A stretch of 64,000 bases of DNA from Streptomyces canus (GCF_030816965.1 NZ_JAUSYQ010000002.1:3133001-3197000), one strand, 5' to 3'; numbered from the stretch's first letter, positions 43,195-53,758 are shown. The notes: a model not told the origin generated them from the sequence alone. Program-made: numbers and translations.

Positions 43195-43208
43195 CCGAAA
43201 TATCGAAC
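43195..43208. promoter_or_regulatory. Island operator motif, copy 3
   Basis: CCGAAATATCGAAC lies 15 bp before GTG 43223 and next to its ribosome-binding site GAAGGACAG. It matches the copies upstream of ytfQ, the dehydratase and the arabinanase genes. Confidence 0.6.
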
Positions 43209-43222
43209 CCGAAGGACAGACA

Positions 43223-44191
43223 GTGACCGAGACCACCGCCAGCGCGGCCCGACGACCCGGTGAGCAGGCGCTCGCTGCGCTCGGCCTGAACGCGCCCGTC
43301 CTCGACCCCTCCGACGCGTCCCCGCACACCTTCCCCGGTGGCGGACGCTGGCGCACCGAAGTGCCCTCCGTGGAGGGCCCCGAGGCCCTCGGCGTGGTCC
43401 TCAAGGAGTCCTCGCGGCTCGACGTGCCGGTGCACCGGATCAGCCAGGGCTCGGGCGTGTGGATGCTCACCGACGCCGAGATCACCGAGATGGTGGAGGC
43501 GACCGCCGAGCGTGACATCGAGCTCTGCCTGTTCACCGGGCCCCGTGGCACCTGGGACATCGGCGGCTCCACCCGCACCGACTCCAGAGGCGGCGGGCTG
43601 CGCGCCCGGGGGCACGACGCGGTCGCCGGCTGCGTCGAGGACGCCGTCCGCGCCACCGAGCTGGGGGTGAAGTGCCTGCTCGTCGCCGACGAGGGTGTGC
43701 TGTGGACCCTGCACCGGGCACGGGTCGCCGGGATCATCCCGGCCGACACGACGCTCAAGGTGTCGGCGCTGATCGGGCCGGTGAACCCGACCGCGTACGC
43801 CGTGTACGAGAACCTCGGCGGCGACTCGATCAACGTACCCAGCGATCTGACCCTCGATCACCTCACCGAGATCCGCCGGGTGTCCGCCGCTCCCATGGAC
43901 ATGTACATCGAGGCCCCCGACGATCTCGGCGGCTATGTGCGGATGTACGAGGTCGCCGAGCTGATCCGGCGTGGCGCACCGATCTATCTGAAGTTCGGCC
44001 TGTCGAAGGCCCCCGGGATCTACCCCTACGGGCACCACATGCGCGATCTCACACTGTCCACCGCCAAGGAGAGAGTGCGGCGCGGCCGGCTCGCCCTGGA
44101 CCTGCTGGCGCGGCACGGGGCGGACGGCGACATGGCGCCGCTCGGTTCGCGGCTGCCGGGGGCGCTGAAGCGTTTCGAAACACCCTCATAA
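43223..44191 (+). CDS. Unrecognised TIM-barrel-like protein of the sugar island
   Basis: A 322-residue soluble protein. Alternating strands and helices ([75 protein letters not shown]) suggest a beta/alpha barrel, faintly like U32-type proteins; I do not recognise the family and see no safe catalytic motif. Sharing the island motif and a position between the dehydratase operon and the ChvE-type importer implies a role in the same sugar or sugar-acid pathway, perhaps an aldolase or isomerase step. Its 3' end contains part of the next promoter region. Confidence 0.65.
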   Translation: MTETTASAARRPGEQALAALGLNAPVLDPSDASPHTFPGGGRWRTEVPSVEGPEALGVVLKESSRLDVPVHRISQGSGVWMLTDAEITEMVEATAERDIELCLFTGPRGTWDIGGSTRTDSRGGGLRARGHDAVAGCVEDAVRATELGVKCLLVADEGVLWTLHRARVAGIIPADTTLKVSALIGPVNPTAYAVYENLGGDSINVPSDLTLDHLTEIRRVSAAPMDMYIEAPDDLGGYVRMYEVAELIRRGAPIYLKFGLSKAPGIYPYGHHMRDLTLSTAKERVRRGRLALDLLARHGADGDMAPLGSRLPGALKRFETPS

Positions 44192-44199
44192 CGTTTCGG
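44171..44199. promoter_or_regulatory. CGTTTCG words upstream of the ChvE-type importer
   Basis: CGTTTCGAAAC (44171-44181) lies inside the end of the preceding gene and ACGTTTCGG (44191-44199) overlaps its stop region. The same two words, closer together, precede the dehydratase promoter at 40794-40811. They probably form operators for the importer operon that starts at 44334. Confidence 0.5.
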
Positions 44200-44333
44200 A
44201 CAGACTCCCTTCACAAAAGCAGACGCAGTCACACACAATCCCACACACACCTTCCTCGGTCAGGGCCCGCACCTCCTTGCCAGAGCCCCCGCACCGCCAG
44301 ACCGAACCCGCCCCGACATCAAGGATCATGATC

Positions 44334-45440
44334 ATGCGTACTCGTCGTGCCGCACTCACCGCCATAGCCGGCGCCGCCTCCCTCGCCCTGACCCTCTCCG
44401 CCTGCGGCCAGGACAGCAAAGGCGGCAGCGAGGAGTCGACCGGCAGCGCCAAGGGAGGCACGATCGGCATCGCGATGCCGACCAAGTCCTCCGAGCGCTG
44501 GATCGCCGACGGCAACAACGTCGTCAAGAACCTCCAGTCCAAGGGCTACAAGACCAAGCTGGTCTACGGCGAGGACGACCCCGACCAGCAGGTCTCGCAG
44601 ATCGAGAACCTGATCACCCAGGGCGTCAAGGGCCTCATCGTCGCGGCGATCGACAACAAGTCGCTGAACAACGTGCTCCAGCAGGCCAAGGACGCCAAGA
44701 TCCCGGTCATCGCCTACGACCGCCTGATCCTCGGCACGCCGAACGTCGACTACTACGCGTCGTTCGACAACACCAAGGTCGGTGAGCTCCAGGCCAGCTA
44801 CATCGTCGACAAGCTGGGTCTGAAGAGCGGCAAGGGCCCCTTCAACATCGAGCTCTTCGCCGGCTCCAACGACGACAACAACACCAAGTACTTCTTCGGC
44901 GGCGCGATGAGCGTGCTCCAGCCGTACATCGACAGCAAGAAGCTCGTCGTCAAGTCCGGCCAGACCAAGATCACCCAGGTCACCACCCTGCGCTGGGACG
45001 GCGCCACCGCGCAGAAGCGCATGGAGGACATCCTCACGTCCACGTACGGCAGCGGCAAGGTCGACGCGGTCCTGTCGCCGTACGACGGCATCTCCATCGG
45101 TATCCTCGCCGCGCTGAAGTCGGACGGCTACGGCTCCGCCAGCAAGCCGCTGCCGGTCATCACCGGACAGGACGCCGAGCTCGCCTCGGTGAAGTCGATC
45201 ATCGCCGGCCAGCAGACGCAGACGGTCTACAAGGACACCCGCAAGCTCGCCGAGGTCGCCTCGACCATGGTGGACGACGTCCTCAACGGCAAGAAGCCCG
45301 AGGTCAACGACACCAAGACGTACGACAACGGTTCCAAGGTCGTCCCCGCCTACCTGCTGCAGCCGGTGAGCGTCGACAAGAGCAACTACACCAAGGAACT
45401 GGTCGACACGGGCTACTACAAGGCGAGCGAGCTCAACTAG
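44334..45440 (+). CDS. chvE: Sugar-binding lipoprotein, ChvE-like
   Basis: A 368-residue solute receptor. ATG 44334 follows AAGGA; the signal ends in the lipobox LTLSAC. The core [40 protein letters not shown] and [20 protein letters not shown] is characteristic of ChvE-type multiple-monosaccharide receptors, which in proteobacteria bind glucose, galactose and arabinose. It is the first gene of a receptor-ATPase-permease operon. Surface-anchored in this Gram-positive. Confidence 0.9.
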   Translation: MRTRRAALTAIAGAASLALTLSACGQDSKGGSEESTGSAKGGTIGIAMPTKSSERWIADGNNVVKNLQSKGYKTKLVYGEDDPDQQVSQIENLITQGVKGLIVAAIDNKSLNNVLQQAKDAKIPVIAYDRLILGTPNVDYYASFDNTKVGELQASYIVDKLGLKSGKGPFNIELFAGSNDDNNTKYFFGGAMSVLQPYIDSKKLVVKSGQTKITQVTTLRWDGATAQKRMEDILTSTYGSGKVDAVLSPYDGISIGILAALKSDGYGSASKPLPVITGQDAELASVKSIIAGQQTQTVYKDTRKLAEVASTMVDDVLNGKKPEVNDTKTYDNGSKVVPAYLLQPVSVDKSNYTKELVDTGYYKASELN

Positions 45441-45498
45441 TCAGTCCCTCCCTGTCGGTCGATTCCCCCTGAATCCTCCCTGATTGAAAGGCACGACC

Positions 45499-47049
45499 AT
45501 GGCGGGACCCGTCCTGGAAATGCGCTCGATCGTCAAGACCTTTCCCGGCGTCAAAGCGCTGTCGGACGTCACGCTGACCGTCCGTCAGGGCGAGGTCCAT
45601 GCCATCTGCGGTGAGAACGGCGCCGGGAAGTCCACCTTGATGAAGGTGCTCTCCGGCGTCCATCCGCACGGCACGTACGAGGGCGACATCCTGTTCGAGG
45701 GAGAGGTCGTCTCCTTCAAGGACATCCGCGCGAGCGAGCAGCACGGCATCGTGATCATCCATCAGGAACTGGCCCTGGTGCCGTTCCTGTCGATCGCGGA
45801 GAACATCTTTCTCGGCAACGAACACGCCTCGGGCGGGTTCATCAACTGGAACGAGACGCTGAAGCACGCCACCGAGCTGCTGCGCCGGGTGGGTCTGAGC
45901 GACCACCCGGAGACCCGGATCACCGACATCGGTGTGGGCAAGCAGCAGCTGGTGGAGATCGCCAAGGCGCTCTCGAAGAAGGTGAAGCTGCTCATCCTCG
46001 ACGAGCCGACCGCGGCTCTCAACGACGAGGACAGCGGCAAACTCCTGGACCTCATCCTGGAGTTGAAGAAGCAGGGCATCACCTCGATCATCATTTCCCA
46101 CAAGCTCAACGAGATCCGCAAGGTCGCCGACTCGGTGACGATCATCCGCGACGGGAAGTCGATCGAGACCCTGGACGTGAAGGCCCCGGAGACCACCGAG
46201 GACCGGATCATCTCGGGCATGGTCGGCCGCGACCTCGACCACCGCTTCCCCGAGCGCACGCTCTACGAGGGCGAGGCGGACGCGGCACCGGCGCTGGAGA
46301 TCCGCAACTGGACCGTCCACCACCCGATCGACCAGCAGCGCAAGGTCGTCGACGACGTGTCGATCCATGTGCGGCGCGGGGAGATCGTCGGTATCGCGGG
46401 CCTGATGGGCGCAGGGCGCACCGAGCTCGCGATGAGCGTGTTCGGGCGCAGCTACGGCCGGCACGCGGGCGGCCAGGTCTTCAAGTACGGCGAGGAGATC
46501 CGTACGAAGACCGTCGCCGAGGCGGTCGAGCACGGCATCGCGTACGTGACCGAGGACCGCAAGCACTACGGCCTCAACCTCATCGACAACATCAACCGGA
46601 ACATCTCGCTGACCGCCCTGAACAAGGTCGCGAGGCGCGGTGTGGTCGACGAGCACGAGGAGCGGAAGGTCGCCGAGCGCTTCCGCAAGTCGATGAACAT
46701 CAAGGCGCCGACCGTCTTCGAGACGGTGGGCAGGCTGTCCGGCGGCAACCAGCAGAAGGTCGTCCTCAGCAAGTGGATCTTCGCGGGTCCCGAGGTGCTG
46801 ATCCTGGACGAGCCCACGCGCGGTATCGACGTGGGCGCCAAGTACGAGATCTACACGGTCATCGACCAACTGGCCGCCGAGGGCAAGGCGGTCGTTTTCA
46901 TCTCCTCCGAGCTGCCGGAGCTGCTCGGTATGTGCGACCGCATCTACACCATGGCCGCCGGACGGCTCACGGGTGAGGTTCCGCGGGCCGAGGCCACGCA
47001 GGAAGTGCTGATGCGCCAGATGACGAAGGACAAAGAGGTAACGCGATGA
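45499..47049 (+). CDS. gguA: Sugar ABC transporter ATPase, GguA/MmsA-like
   Basis: A 516-residue double ATPase. The first P-loop GENGAGKST is at 38-46, with Walker [14 protein letters not shown]; the second half has a degenerate P-loop ([13 protein letters not shown]), signature [14 protein letters not shown] and [17 protein letters not shown] 45499 has GAAAGG at good spacing. It energises the GguB permease downstream, which it overlaps by 4 bp, and works with the ChvE-like receptor. Confidence 0.92.
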   Translation: MAGPVLEMRSIVKTFPGVKALSDVTLTVRQGEVHAICGENGAGKSTLMKVLSGVHPHGTYEGDILFEGEVVSFKDIRASEQHGIVIIHQELALVPFLSIAENIFLGNEHASGGFINWNETLKHATELLRRVGLSDHPETRITDIGVGKQQLVEIAKALSKKVKLLILDEPTAALNDEDSGKLLDLILELKKQGITSIIISHKLNEIRKVADSVTIIRDGKSIETLDVKAPETTEDRIISGMVGRDLDHRFPERTLYEGEADAAPALEIRNWTVHHPIDQQRKVVDDVSIHVRRGEIVGIAGLMGAGRTELAMSVFGRSYGRHAGGQVFKYGEEIRTKTVAEAVEHGIAYVTEDRKHYGLNLIDNINRNISLTALNKVARRGVVDEHEERKVAERFRKSMNIKAPTVFETVGRLSGGNQQKVVLSKWIFAGPEVLILDEPTRGIDVGAKYEIYTVIDQLAAEGKAVVFISSELPELLGMCDRIYTMAAGRLTGEVPRAEATQEVLMRQMTKDKEVTR

Positions 47050-48290
47050 GCACCGATGTGACGAAGGTTCCGGCCGCGGCGCCGCCGGGCAACAGCGGGG
47101 GGTCGTCCTCCGGTGGGGGCCTGCTCCAGCTGATGCTGAACGGGCTGCGCCGCAACATGCGGCAGTACGGCATGCTGATCGCGCTCGGCCTGATCGTCGC
47201 CCTGTTCGCGGTGTGGACCGACGGCGACCTGCTGCTGCCGCGCAACGTCTCCAACCTGGTGCTCCAGAACAGCTACATCCTGATCCTCGCGATCGGCATG
47301 ATGCTGGTGATCATCGCGGGGCACATCGACCTGTCGGTCGGTTCCCTGACCGCGTTCGTGGGCGCCTTCGCGGCCGTGCTGACCGTGCAGCACGACGTGG
47401 CCTGGCCGGTCGCGCTGGTGCTGACCCTCGTGGTGGGCGCGGTCGCGGGCTCGGTCCAGGGCTATCTGATCGCGTATCTCGGCATACCGTCGTTCATCGT
47501 CACCCTGGCGGGCATGCTGCTCTTCCGCGGTCTGACGGAGATCCTGCTGGAGGGCCAGACCCTCGGCCCGTTCCCGAACGGTCTGCAGAAGCTCGGCAAC
47601 GGCTTCCTGCCCGCGGTCGGCCCGGACACCAACTACCACAACCTCACCCTGCTGCTGGGCTTCGCGCTGCTGGCCTTCGTGGTCTACCAGGAGGTCCGCG
47701 ACCGCAAGCGCCAGCAGGAGTTCGCGCTCGACGTGCTGCCCAGGAACGCCTTCCTGCTCAAGCTCGTCGCGATCGCCGCCGCGGTCCTCGCGGTCACGAT
47801 GCTGCTCGCCAGCTACCAGGGCGCGCCGATCATCCTGCTCGTCCTCGGTGTGCTGGTGGTCGGCTACGGCTACGTCATGCGCAACGCGGTCTTCGGCCGG
47901 CACATCTACGCGATCGGCGGCAACCTGCCGGCCGCGAAGCTGTCCGGCGTCAAGGACAAGAAGGTCACCTTCCTTGTCTTCCTGAACATGGGCGTGCTCG
48001 CGGCCCTGGCGGGTCTGGTGGTCGCAGCCCGCCTGAACGCGGCCTCCCCGAAGGCGGGCCTGAACTTCGAACTCGAGGCGATCGCCTCGTCGTTCATCGG
48101 TGGCGCGTCCATGAGCGGCGGTGTGGGAACCGTCCTCGGCGCGATCATCGGTGGTCTCGTCCTCGGTGTGCTGAACAACGGCATGAACCTCCTCAGTGTC
48201 GGCACCGACTGGCAACAGGTCATCAAGGGCCTCGCCCTGCTGGCCGCGGTCGGGTTCGACGTGTGGAACAAGCGCAAGGTCGGTTCCTAG
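47046..48290 (+). CDS. gguB: Sugar ABC transporter permease, GguB-like
   Basis: A 414-residue permease, longer than RbsC-type proteins as expected for GguB, with about ten membrane helices and [21 protein letters not shown] cytoplasmic insertion ([20 protein letters not shown]) marks the GguB branch. A Gly/Ser-rich N-terminal extension precedes helix 1. It would pair with itself as a homodimer because no second permease gene is present. A strong terminator follows. Confidence 0.92.
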   Translation: MSTDVTKVPAAAPPGNSGGSSSGGGLLQLMLNGLRRNMRQYGMLIALGLIVALFAVWTDGDLLLPRNVSNLVLQNSYILILAIGMMLVIIAGHIDLSVGSLTAFVGAFAAVLTVQHDVAWPVALVLTLVVGAVAGSVQGYLIAYLGIPSFIVTLAGMLLFRGLTEILLEGQTLGPFPNGLQKLGNGFLPAVGPDTNYHNLTLLLGFALLAFVVYQEVRDRKRQQEFALDVLPRNAFLLKLVAIAAAVLAVTMLLASYQGAPIILLVLGVLVVGYGYVMRNAVFGRHIYAIGGNLPAAKLSGVKDKKVTFLVFLNMGVLAALAGLVVAARLNAASPKAGLNFELEAIASSFIGGASMSGGVGTVLGAIIGGLVLGVLNNGMNLLSVGTDWQQVIKGLALLAAVGFDVWNKRKVGS

Positions 48291-48301
48291 ACACCTCGTC
48301 C

Positions 48302-48340
48302 CGAAGGGTCCCGCGGGCAGCACGTCCGCGGGACCCTTCG
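48302..48340 (+). terminator. Strong hairpin after gguB
   Basis: CGAAGGGTCCCGCGG (48302-48316) is perfectly complementary to CCGCGGGACCCTTCG (48326-48340), a 15-bp stem with a 9-nt loop, 12 bp after the gguB stop. The mutarotase gene starts 36 bp later, so it needs read-through or its own promoter. Confidence 0.88.
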
Positions 48341-48375
48341 ACGTCCCACCACTACGCCACGGAGGCAGGAACCCG

Positions 48376-49422
48376 GTGAAGGAACTCTTCGGCACGCTCG
48401 CCGACGGGACGAAGGTCCACCGCTGGTCGCTGGAGAACGGCGGCACACGTCTGAAGGTCCTGTCCTACGGCGGGATCGTGCAGTCCCTGGAGGTGCCCGA
48501 CCGGGACGGCCGGCAGGCCAACGTCTGCCTCGGCTTCGACCGCGTCGAGGAGTACGTCGACTCCAGCCCGTACTTCGGCGCGCTGATCGGCCGGTACGGC
48601 AACCGCATCGCCGAGGGCCGGTTCACCCTGGACGGCAAGAGCCACCAGCTCTCCGTCAACGACGGGGTCAACAGCCTGCACGGCGGCACCCAGGGCTTCG
48701 ACAAGCGGGTGTGGGACGTCGAGCCGTTCACCAAGGGCTCGGACGTCGGCCTGCACCTGCACTGCACGTCCGTCGACGGCGAGATGGGCTACCCCGGCAC
48801 CCTCAAGGTGAAGGTGACGTACACCCTCACCCGGCACGGCGAGTGGCGGATCGACTACGAGGCCACCACCGACAAGGCCACCGTGGTCAACCTGACCAAC
48901 CACGTGTACTGGAACCTCGGCGGCGAGGGCACCGGCACCATCGAGGACCACGAGCTGAGGATCGCCGCCTCCCGCTACACGCCCACCGACTCGGGTCTGA
49001 TCCCCACCGGTGAGCCGGCGACGGTCGCGGGCACCCCCTTCGACTTCCGCAAGGGCAAGCAGATCGGCCGGGACATCCGCGCCGGTCACGAGCAGCAGGT
49101 CTTCGCCAAGGGCTACGACCACAACTGGGTCCTCGACAAGGGCATCACGGCCGAGCCCGAGCACGTGGCGACCCTGCGCGACCCGTCGTCGGGCCGCACG
49201 CTGAAGATCTCCACCGTCGAGCCGGGTCTGCAGTTCTACTCGGGCAACTTCCTCGACGGCACCCTCACCGGCACCGGCGGTCACACCTACCGCCAGGGCG
49301 ACGCGCTGTGCCTGGAGACACAGCACTTCCCGGACGCGCCGAACCACCCGTCGTTCCCGTCGACGGTGCTGCGTCCGGGCCAGACATACCGGTCCACGAC
49401 GATTCACTCGTTCGGTGCCTGA
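48376..49422 (+). CDS. galM: Aldose 1-epimerase (mutarotase) of the sugar island
   Basis: A 348-residue mutarotase sharing all landmarks with the copy at 13384: SYGGIVQSLEVPDRDG, GRYGNRIAEGRF, NSLHGGTQGFDKRVWD, NLTNHVYWNLGG and LETQHFPDAPN. GTG 48376 follows GGAGGCAGGAA. Placed after a ChvE-GguAB importer, it should speed anomer conversion of incoming galactose, glucose or arabinose before catabolism. Confidence 0.92.
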   Translation: MKELFGTLADGTKVHRWSLENGGTRLKVLSYGGIVQSLEVPDRDGRQANVCLGFDRVEEYVDSSPYFGALIGRYGNRIAEGRFTLDGKSHQLSVNDGVNSLHGGTQGFDKRVWDVEPFTKGSDVGLHLHCTSVDGEMGYPGTLKVKVTYTLTRHGEWRIDYEATTDKATVVNLTNHVYWNLGGEGTGTIEDHELRIAASRYTPTDSGLIPTGEPATVAGTPFDFRKGKQIGRDIRAGHEQQVFAKGYDHNWVLDKGITAEPEHVATLRDPSSGRTLKISTVEPGLQFYSGNFLDGTLTGTGGHTYRQGDALCLETQHFPDAPNHPSFPSTVLRPGQTYRSTTIHSFGA

Positions 49423-49597
49423 CCTGGCCTGATGCCGGGTTCGGGCCCGGGGTTCCCGAACTCACACTTCTTTCATACCCGTTGAACAGCGCCACTCAGG
49501 CGTCCGTATGTAAGGGCGGCCCGTGCTCCCCCGCGCGGGCCACCCAATGACGACGGACCCGGTCGTCCCCGCCGGGTCCGCCCCATACGGAGGTTCG

Positions 49598-51232
49598 ATG
49601 GCCGACAACGTCACCTCGTTGTTCCGCAGCACGGCTGCGCACAGCCCGTCCATGGCGGCGCTGGCGCGCGAGGGCGGCGACGGGACGGGGCCGGTGGACT
49701 TCTGCATCCCCTGCAATCCGTATTTTCCCACTCCGGCGATGATGGACACCATGGCCTCGCGGCTGAAGGACATCATCACGTACTACCCCAGCAGCGCCGA
49801 CACGATCACCGCCGAGCTGTGCAACCTGCTCCAACTCCCGCCGCAGGCCGTGGCGATGGGCAACGGCTCGACGGAACTGATCACCTGGATCGACCACCTG
49901 CTGGTCCGTGAGTCCCTCGCCATCCCCGTCCCCACCTTCGGCCGCTGGACCGACCAGCCGATGGAGACCGGCAAGCGGGTCGACATGTTCCCGCTCCAGG
50001 AGTCCAGCGGATTCGCCCTGGACCTCGCGCAGTACGCCGAGTTCATACGCACCCGGGGCACGCGGGTCGCGGTCATCTGCAACCCGAACAACCCCGACGG
50101 CGGCTTCCTCCACAAGCACGCGCTCGTGCAGTTCATGGACGCCATGGCCGACCTCGACCTCATCGTCATCGACGAGTCGTTCCTGGAGTTCGCGGACGCG
50201 GAGGCCGAGCCGAGCGTCGTCCAGGAGGCGATGATCCGGCCGAACGTCATCGTCCTGCGCAGCCTCGGCAAGAACTTCGGCCTGCACGGCATCCGCTTCG
50301 GCTACATGGTCGCCAACCCCTCCCTCGCGGGCCGGGTCCGCTCGATGCTGCCGAAGTGGAACCTCAACGCCTTCGCCGAGTACGTGGTGTTCATGCTCAA
50401 GGAGCACGGCGCCGAGTACGCGCAGAGCCTCCACCAGGTCCGCCGGGACCGCCTCGACATGGCGAGCCAGCTCGCCGCGCTGCCCGGCCTGACCGTCTAC
50501 CCCTCCCAGGGGAACTTCCTCTTCGTGCGCCTGCCCGTGGGCGCCGAAGGCACCGTGGTCCGGGACCGGATGCTCACCGAGCACCGGATCCTCGTCCGCG
50601 AGTGCGGCAACAAGATCGGCTCTTCAAGCCGCTTCCTGCGACTCGTGGTGCGCCCCCAGGTGGACGTGCGTCGCCTGGTGTCCGGCCTGGAACAGGTGCT
50701 CTACGGGACCAGGAGGGGAGCCGCCGTGCCCGAGCTCGCTCAAGGGACCAGCTACAGCTCGGGTACGGCGGCAGTGGATCGGTTGGTCGGCCAGACCAAC
50801 GGGGCGGGCATGCAGGACCTGGCCGCGATGGCTGTCGGCGGTGGGGGGATGGGCGGAGGCGTCGGCATGCCGATGCCGGTCGCCCAGCCGGTGGCGGTGG
50901 CCGCGGCGGCGCCCATGGGGGCGGCTGCTTCCATGGGGACGGCCGCTTCCATGGGGGCGGGGATGCCGATGCCGGCTCAGATGCCGGCGCCGGCCCCGAT
51001 GCCGGCCCCCGCCCCGATGCCGGCACCTGCGGCGCCTCCGGCGCCCTTCGCGCCGCCCAGCGGGCCGACTCCGCCGGGGGTGCCGGCCCGTGGGGGGCTT
51101 ACGGCTGCACAGGTCCGGGGAATGACCGCACCGGCGCCCGGGGCCCCGCAGGAGCTGTCCCAGGCGCCCGCCACCGGGTGGCCCAACGCACAGAGCTGGC
51201 CGAACGCTGCAGGGATGGGGCAGACCGGCTGA
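49598..51232 (+). CDS. Class I/II aminotransferase (HisC-like) with Met/Pro/Ala-rich tail
   Basis: A 544-residue protein. Residues ~20-375 form a PLP-dependent fold type I aminotransferase related to histidinol-phosphate aminotransferase and CobD: AMGNGSTELI, CNPNNPDGGF, VIDESFLEF, the PLP lysine in RSLGKNFGLHGIRFGY and the C-terminal Arg in SSRFLRLVVRP. The last ~170 residues are unlike the family: Gly/Met runs (GGGGMGGGVGMPMPVAQP), then Met-Pro-Ala repeats, probably disordered. ATG 49598 is chosen because GGAGG (49589-49593) precedes it. Substrate unknown; no biosynthetic partners are adjacent. Confidence 0.85.
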   Translation: MADNVTSLFRSTAAHSPSMAALAREGGDGTGPVDFCIPCNPYFPTPAMMDTMASRLKDIITYYPSSADTITAELCNLLQLPPQAVAMGNGSTELITWIDHLLVRESLAIPVPTFGRWTDQPMETGKRVDMFPLQESSGFALDLAQYAEFIRTRGTRVAVICNPNNPDGGFLHKHALVQFMDAMADLDLIVIDESFLEFADAEAEPSVVQEAMIRPNVIVLRSLGKNFGLHGIRFGYMVANPSLAGRVRSMLPKWNLNAFAEYVVFMLKEHGAEYAQSLHQVRRDRLDMASQLAALPGLTVYPSQGNFLFVRLPVGAEGTVVRDRMLTEHRILVRECGNKIGSSSRFLRLVVRPQVDVRRLVSGLEQVLYGTRRGAAVPELAQGTSYSSGTAAVDRLVGQTNGAGMQDLAAMAVGGGGMGGGVGMPMPVAQPVAVAAAAPMGAAASMGTAASMGAGMPMPAQMPAPAPMPAPAPMPAPAAPPAPFAPPSGPTPPGVPARGGLTAAQVRGMTAPAPGAPQELSQAPATGWPNAQSWPNAAGMGQTG

Positions 51233-51262
51233 GTGGCGTCTTCCCCACGCCCCTGAGCGGGT

Positions 51263-52699
51263 TCACTGCACCGGAGTCAGCCTCCACTGTTGGCAAGTGT
51301 TGTTCAACCACGTCCACTGCCGTACGTCCGCCGCGTCGGCCGTCGAACAGTTCGCCACGTCCGCCACCTTGCCCGTGGCCTGGTTGACGATCCGCACGTA
51401 GCCGCTGTCGGTCACCAGGAACCTGAACCGCTGGCAGGTGTTGTTGAGCCAGGTCCACTGGCGGAGGTCCGCGCCGTCGGCCGTGGAGCAGTCGGCGGTG
51501 TCGAGGACCTTCCCACCGGCCACGTTGACCAGGCGGCTGGTGTCGTCGCCCTGGTCCTCGACGCGCCAGCGCTGGTTGCTGCCGCCGTTGCACGCGTACT
51601 GCTGGACGTTGGCACCGTCGGCCGTCGAACCCCCGGCTACCTCAAGGCACTTGCCGCTGTTGCGGTTCGTGAGGGTGTACGTCGTCGAGGCCGCGGAGGG
51701 TTCGCCCGCGGGGCCCGTCAGGGATGCTCCCAGGGCGACCGGCGTGCCGAGGTTCGGGGTGCCGTCGGAGTTCCACGTGAACTTCTGGGCCCTGGTCGTA
51801 CGGCCGTTGTCGCAGCCGTCGGACGCCGAGTCGTTGGCGTGATAGACGATCCAGTTCTCGGTGCCGTCGGGCGAGGTGAAGAAGCCGTTGTGTCCGGGGC
51901 CGTAGACGCCGGCGGAGTCGTTGCGCTGGAAGACCGGCGTGGACTTCTTCGTCCAGGAGGACGCGGAGAGGGGGTCCGAGCCGGTGAGGGTGAGCTGGCC
52001 GAGTTTGTAGTCGGGGGTCCAGCAGCCGCTCGCCGAGTAGACCAGGAAGGTCTTGCCGCCCCGCTGGAGGATCTCCGGGCCTTCGTTGACCGAACCCCCC
52101 GATTTCTCCCATGAGTTGGTCGGTGTTGAGATCGTCGAGAAGCCGGTGGCGAGGGTGTACGGGTTGGACAGACGGGCCGCGACGAGGTTCTGGGTGCCGC
52201 CGCTCGCGCTGCCGAACAGGTACAGCTGATCGTTGATGGTCGCGACCGTCGGGTCCAGCATCCAGGAGGAGTTGAGCTGGTTCTTGTAGGTGTACGGCCC
52301 CATGGGATCGGTCCCGGCACTCTCCAGCACGTGCGTGCGCTGGGTCGGGTTGTAGTCGGAGACGTTCTGCCCGGCGACGTAGTACAGGTACCAGTGGCCG
52401 TTGATGAAGTGGATCTCGGGAGCCCAGATGTTGCAGCACCGGTTCGCCGCGTCCCCGGTCCACACCTGCACGCTGGGCGCGGTCGCGAGGCCGGCCAGGG
52501 TGGCCGACCTGCGCATGGTGATGGCGTTGGTCCAACTCGTCGTCACCAGGTAGTAGTTGCCGTCGTGGTACGAGATCCAGGGGTCGGCGCCCTTCTGCGC
52601 CTTGACGGGGTTCGAGAACGAGGCCGCGCTCGCGGAGGACTGCCCGAGCGCGAGGGCGAGGAGCAGCGCGGCCAGCAGGGTCAGTAGGCGACGGGCCAT
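51263..52699 (-). CDS. Secreted GH43 arabinofuranosidase with ricin-type CBM13
   Basis: A 478-residue secreted enzyme. The signal peptide is [20 protein letters not shown] followed by SSASA. The five-blade GH43 domain (about 30-325) shows the acidic triad in [21 protein letters not shown] and [12 protein letters not shown]. The C-terminal ~130 residues are a beta-trefoil lectin domain ([16 protein letters not shown] and two [10 protein letters not shown] repeats). It resembles exo-acting alpha-L-arabinofuranosidases that trim arabino-oligosaccharides. ATG 52699 lies inside the end of the upstream arabinanase gene (19-bp overlap), so the two are made together. Confidence 0.88.
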   Translation of the reverse strand: MARRLLTLLAALLLALALGQSSASAASFSNPVKAQKGADPWISYHDGNYYLVTTSWTNAITMRRSATLAGLATAPSVQVWTGDAANRCCNIWAPEIHFINGHWYLYYVAGQNVSDYNPTQRTHVLESAGTDPMGPYTYKNQLNSSWMLDPTVATINDQLYLFGSASGGTQNLVAARLSNPYTLATGFSTISTPTNSWEKSGGSVNEGPEILQRGGKTFLVYSASGCWTPDYKLGQLTLTGSDPLSASSWTKKSTPVFQRNDSAGVYGPGHNGFFTSPDGTENWIVYHANDSASDGCDNGRTTRAQKFTWNSDGTPNLGTPVALGASLTGPAGEPSAASTTYTLTNRNSGKCLEVAGGSTADGANVQQYACNGGSNQRWRVEDQGDDTSRLVNVAGGKVLDTADCSTADGADLRQWTWLNNTCQRFRFLVTDSGYVRIVNQATGKVADVANCSTADAADVRQWTWLNNTCQQWRLTPVQ

Positions 52700-53670
52700 C
52701 CGCTGCTCCAGTTCAGGAGGTTGATGCCGAGCTTGGGCGTCCCGTTGTCGTTGCCGTCGTAGTAGTGGTAGACGATCAGGTCGCCGTCGGAGTCGTTCAT
52801 GATCGACTGGCCGCCGGGGCCGATGTACCGGCCGTGCGACTCCAGGACCGGGGTGCCGCCGTTGTTCATCATCGAGACGCCGTTCTTGTCGACGTACGGC
52901 CCGGTGACGCTGGTGGCGCGGCCGACCTTGACCTTGTAGGTCGAACTGGTGCCGGCGCAGCAGGTGTCGTAGGACGCGAAGAGGTAGTAGTAGCCGTTCC
53001 GCTTGACGATGTACGGCGCCTCGACGGCCTTGGTCCCGGTCGGGCGGGAGGCGATCGAGTACCGGGTCGTGTTGGTGGACAGCTGCTTGCCGGTGGCGGG
53101 GTTGATCTGGATCATCTTCAGGCCGGTCCACCAACTGCCGAAGGACAGCCACCACTTGCCGTCGCTGTCGACGAACAGGTTCGGGTCGATGGCGTTGTAG
53201 TCGCTGGAGGTGGTGGAGGTGTACACGGTGCCCTGGTCGGTCCAGGAGCCGGGCAGGCCGGTGCTCGACGTGGCGAGGCCGATGGCGGACTTGTTGGAGC
53301 CGAAGGTCGAGACGGCGTAGTACATGAGGTACTTGCCGCCCTGGTAGGAGATGTCGGGCGCCCAGGCCTCGGTGGCGTACGACGACCACCAGCCCGGCTT
53401 GGTGGAGAAGGCGTCGTTGCCGGCGGTGAAGGCGGTCCGGTCGGTGGAGGTGCGGTAGCCGAGGCCGCCGCCGGTGCCGTACAGCAGGTAACGGCCGGCC
53501 GACGTGCGGATCATCGTGGGGTCGTGGATGGTGATGGCGCCGGTGACGGTCCCGGGGTTGGGGTACGCCGACGCCGTGCTCGGGATGAGGGCGAGCAGGG
53601 CGGCTGCGGGGACGGCGAGGAGTGCGGTCCTGCGCCGAAGAGTGCGCGGGGTGCGGGAGGTGCGGCTCAC
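52681..53670 (-). CDS. Secreted arabinan endo-1,5-alpha-L-arabinanase (GH43)
   Basis: A 329-residue secreted GH43 enzyme. A signal peptide with a basic N-region ends near IPSTASA. The catalytic triad is in [14 protein letters not shown] (base Asp), [13 protein letters not shown] (pKa-tuning Asp) and [12 protein letters not shown] (acid Glu); [16 protein letters not shown] is typical of endo-arabinanases. It cuts internal bonds of arabinan, producing oligosaccharides for the downstream exo-enzyme. GTG 53670 follows AAGGAG. The island operator motif lies 27 bp upstream. Confidence 0.9.
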   Translation of the reverse strand: MSRTSRTPRTLRRRTALLAVPAAALLALIPSTASAYPNPGTVTGAITIHDPTMIRTSAGRYLLYGTGGGLGYRTSTDRTAFTAGNDAFSTKPGWWSSYATEAWAPDISYQGGKYLMYYAVSTFGSNKSAIGLATSSTGLPGSWTDQGTVYTSTTSSDYNAIDPNLFVDSDGKWWLSFGSWWTGLKMIQINPATGKQLSTNTTRYSIASRPTGTKAVEAPYIVKRNGYYYLFASYDTCCAGTSSTYKVKVGRATSVTGPYVDKNGVSMMNNGGTPVLESHGRYIGPGGQSIMNDSDGDLIVYHYYDGNDNGTPKLGINLLNWSSGWPVAY

Positions 53671-53696
53671 GCTGACGCTCCTTGAGTGGGGGGATG

Positions 53697-53708
53697 TTCG
53701 ATATACCG
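53697..53708. promoter_or_regulatory. Island operator motif, copy 4 (upstream of arabinanase operon)
   Basis: On the minus strand CGGTATATCGAA precedes the arabinanase ribosome-binding site. It fits the motif seen at 39028, 40884 and 43195 (CCGAAATATCGAAC-like) with one or two changes, linking the secreted arabinan hydrolases to the two importers and the dehydratase operon. Confidence 0.55.
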
Positions 53709-53758
53709 ATCATCGATCAGAGCTTCGGACGGGACCGTAGAATCGAACCCCTTGCGCG

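Noticed and set aside
51263..53713. Single 816-codon reading of the two GH43 genes
   Set aside because: The part upstream of 52699 is the wrong frame of the endo-arabinanase; a signal peptide begins cleanly at ATG 52699, so there are two overlapping genes rather than a fusion.
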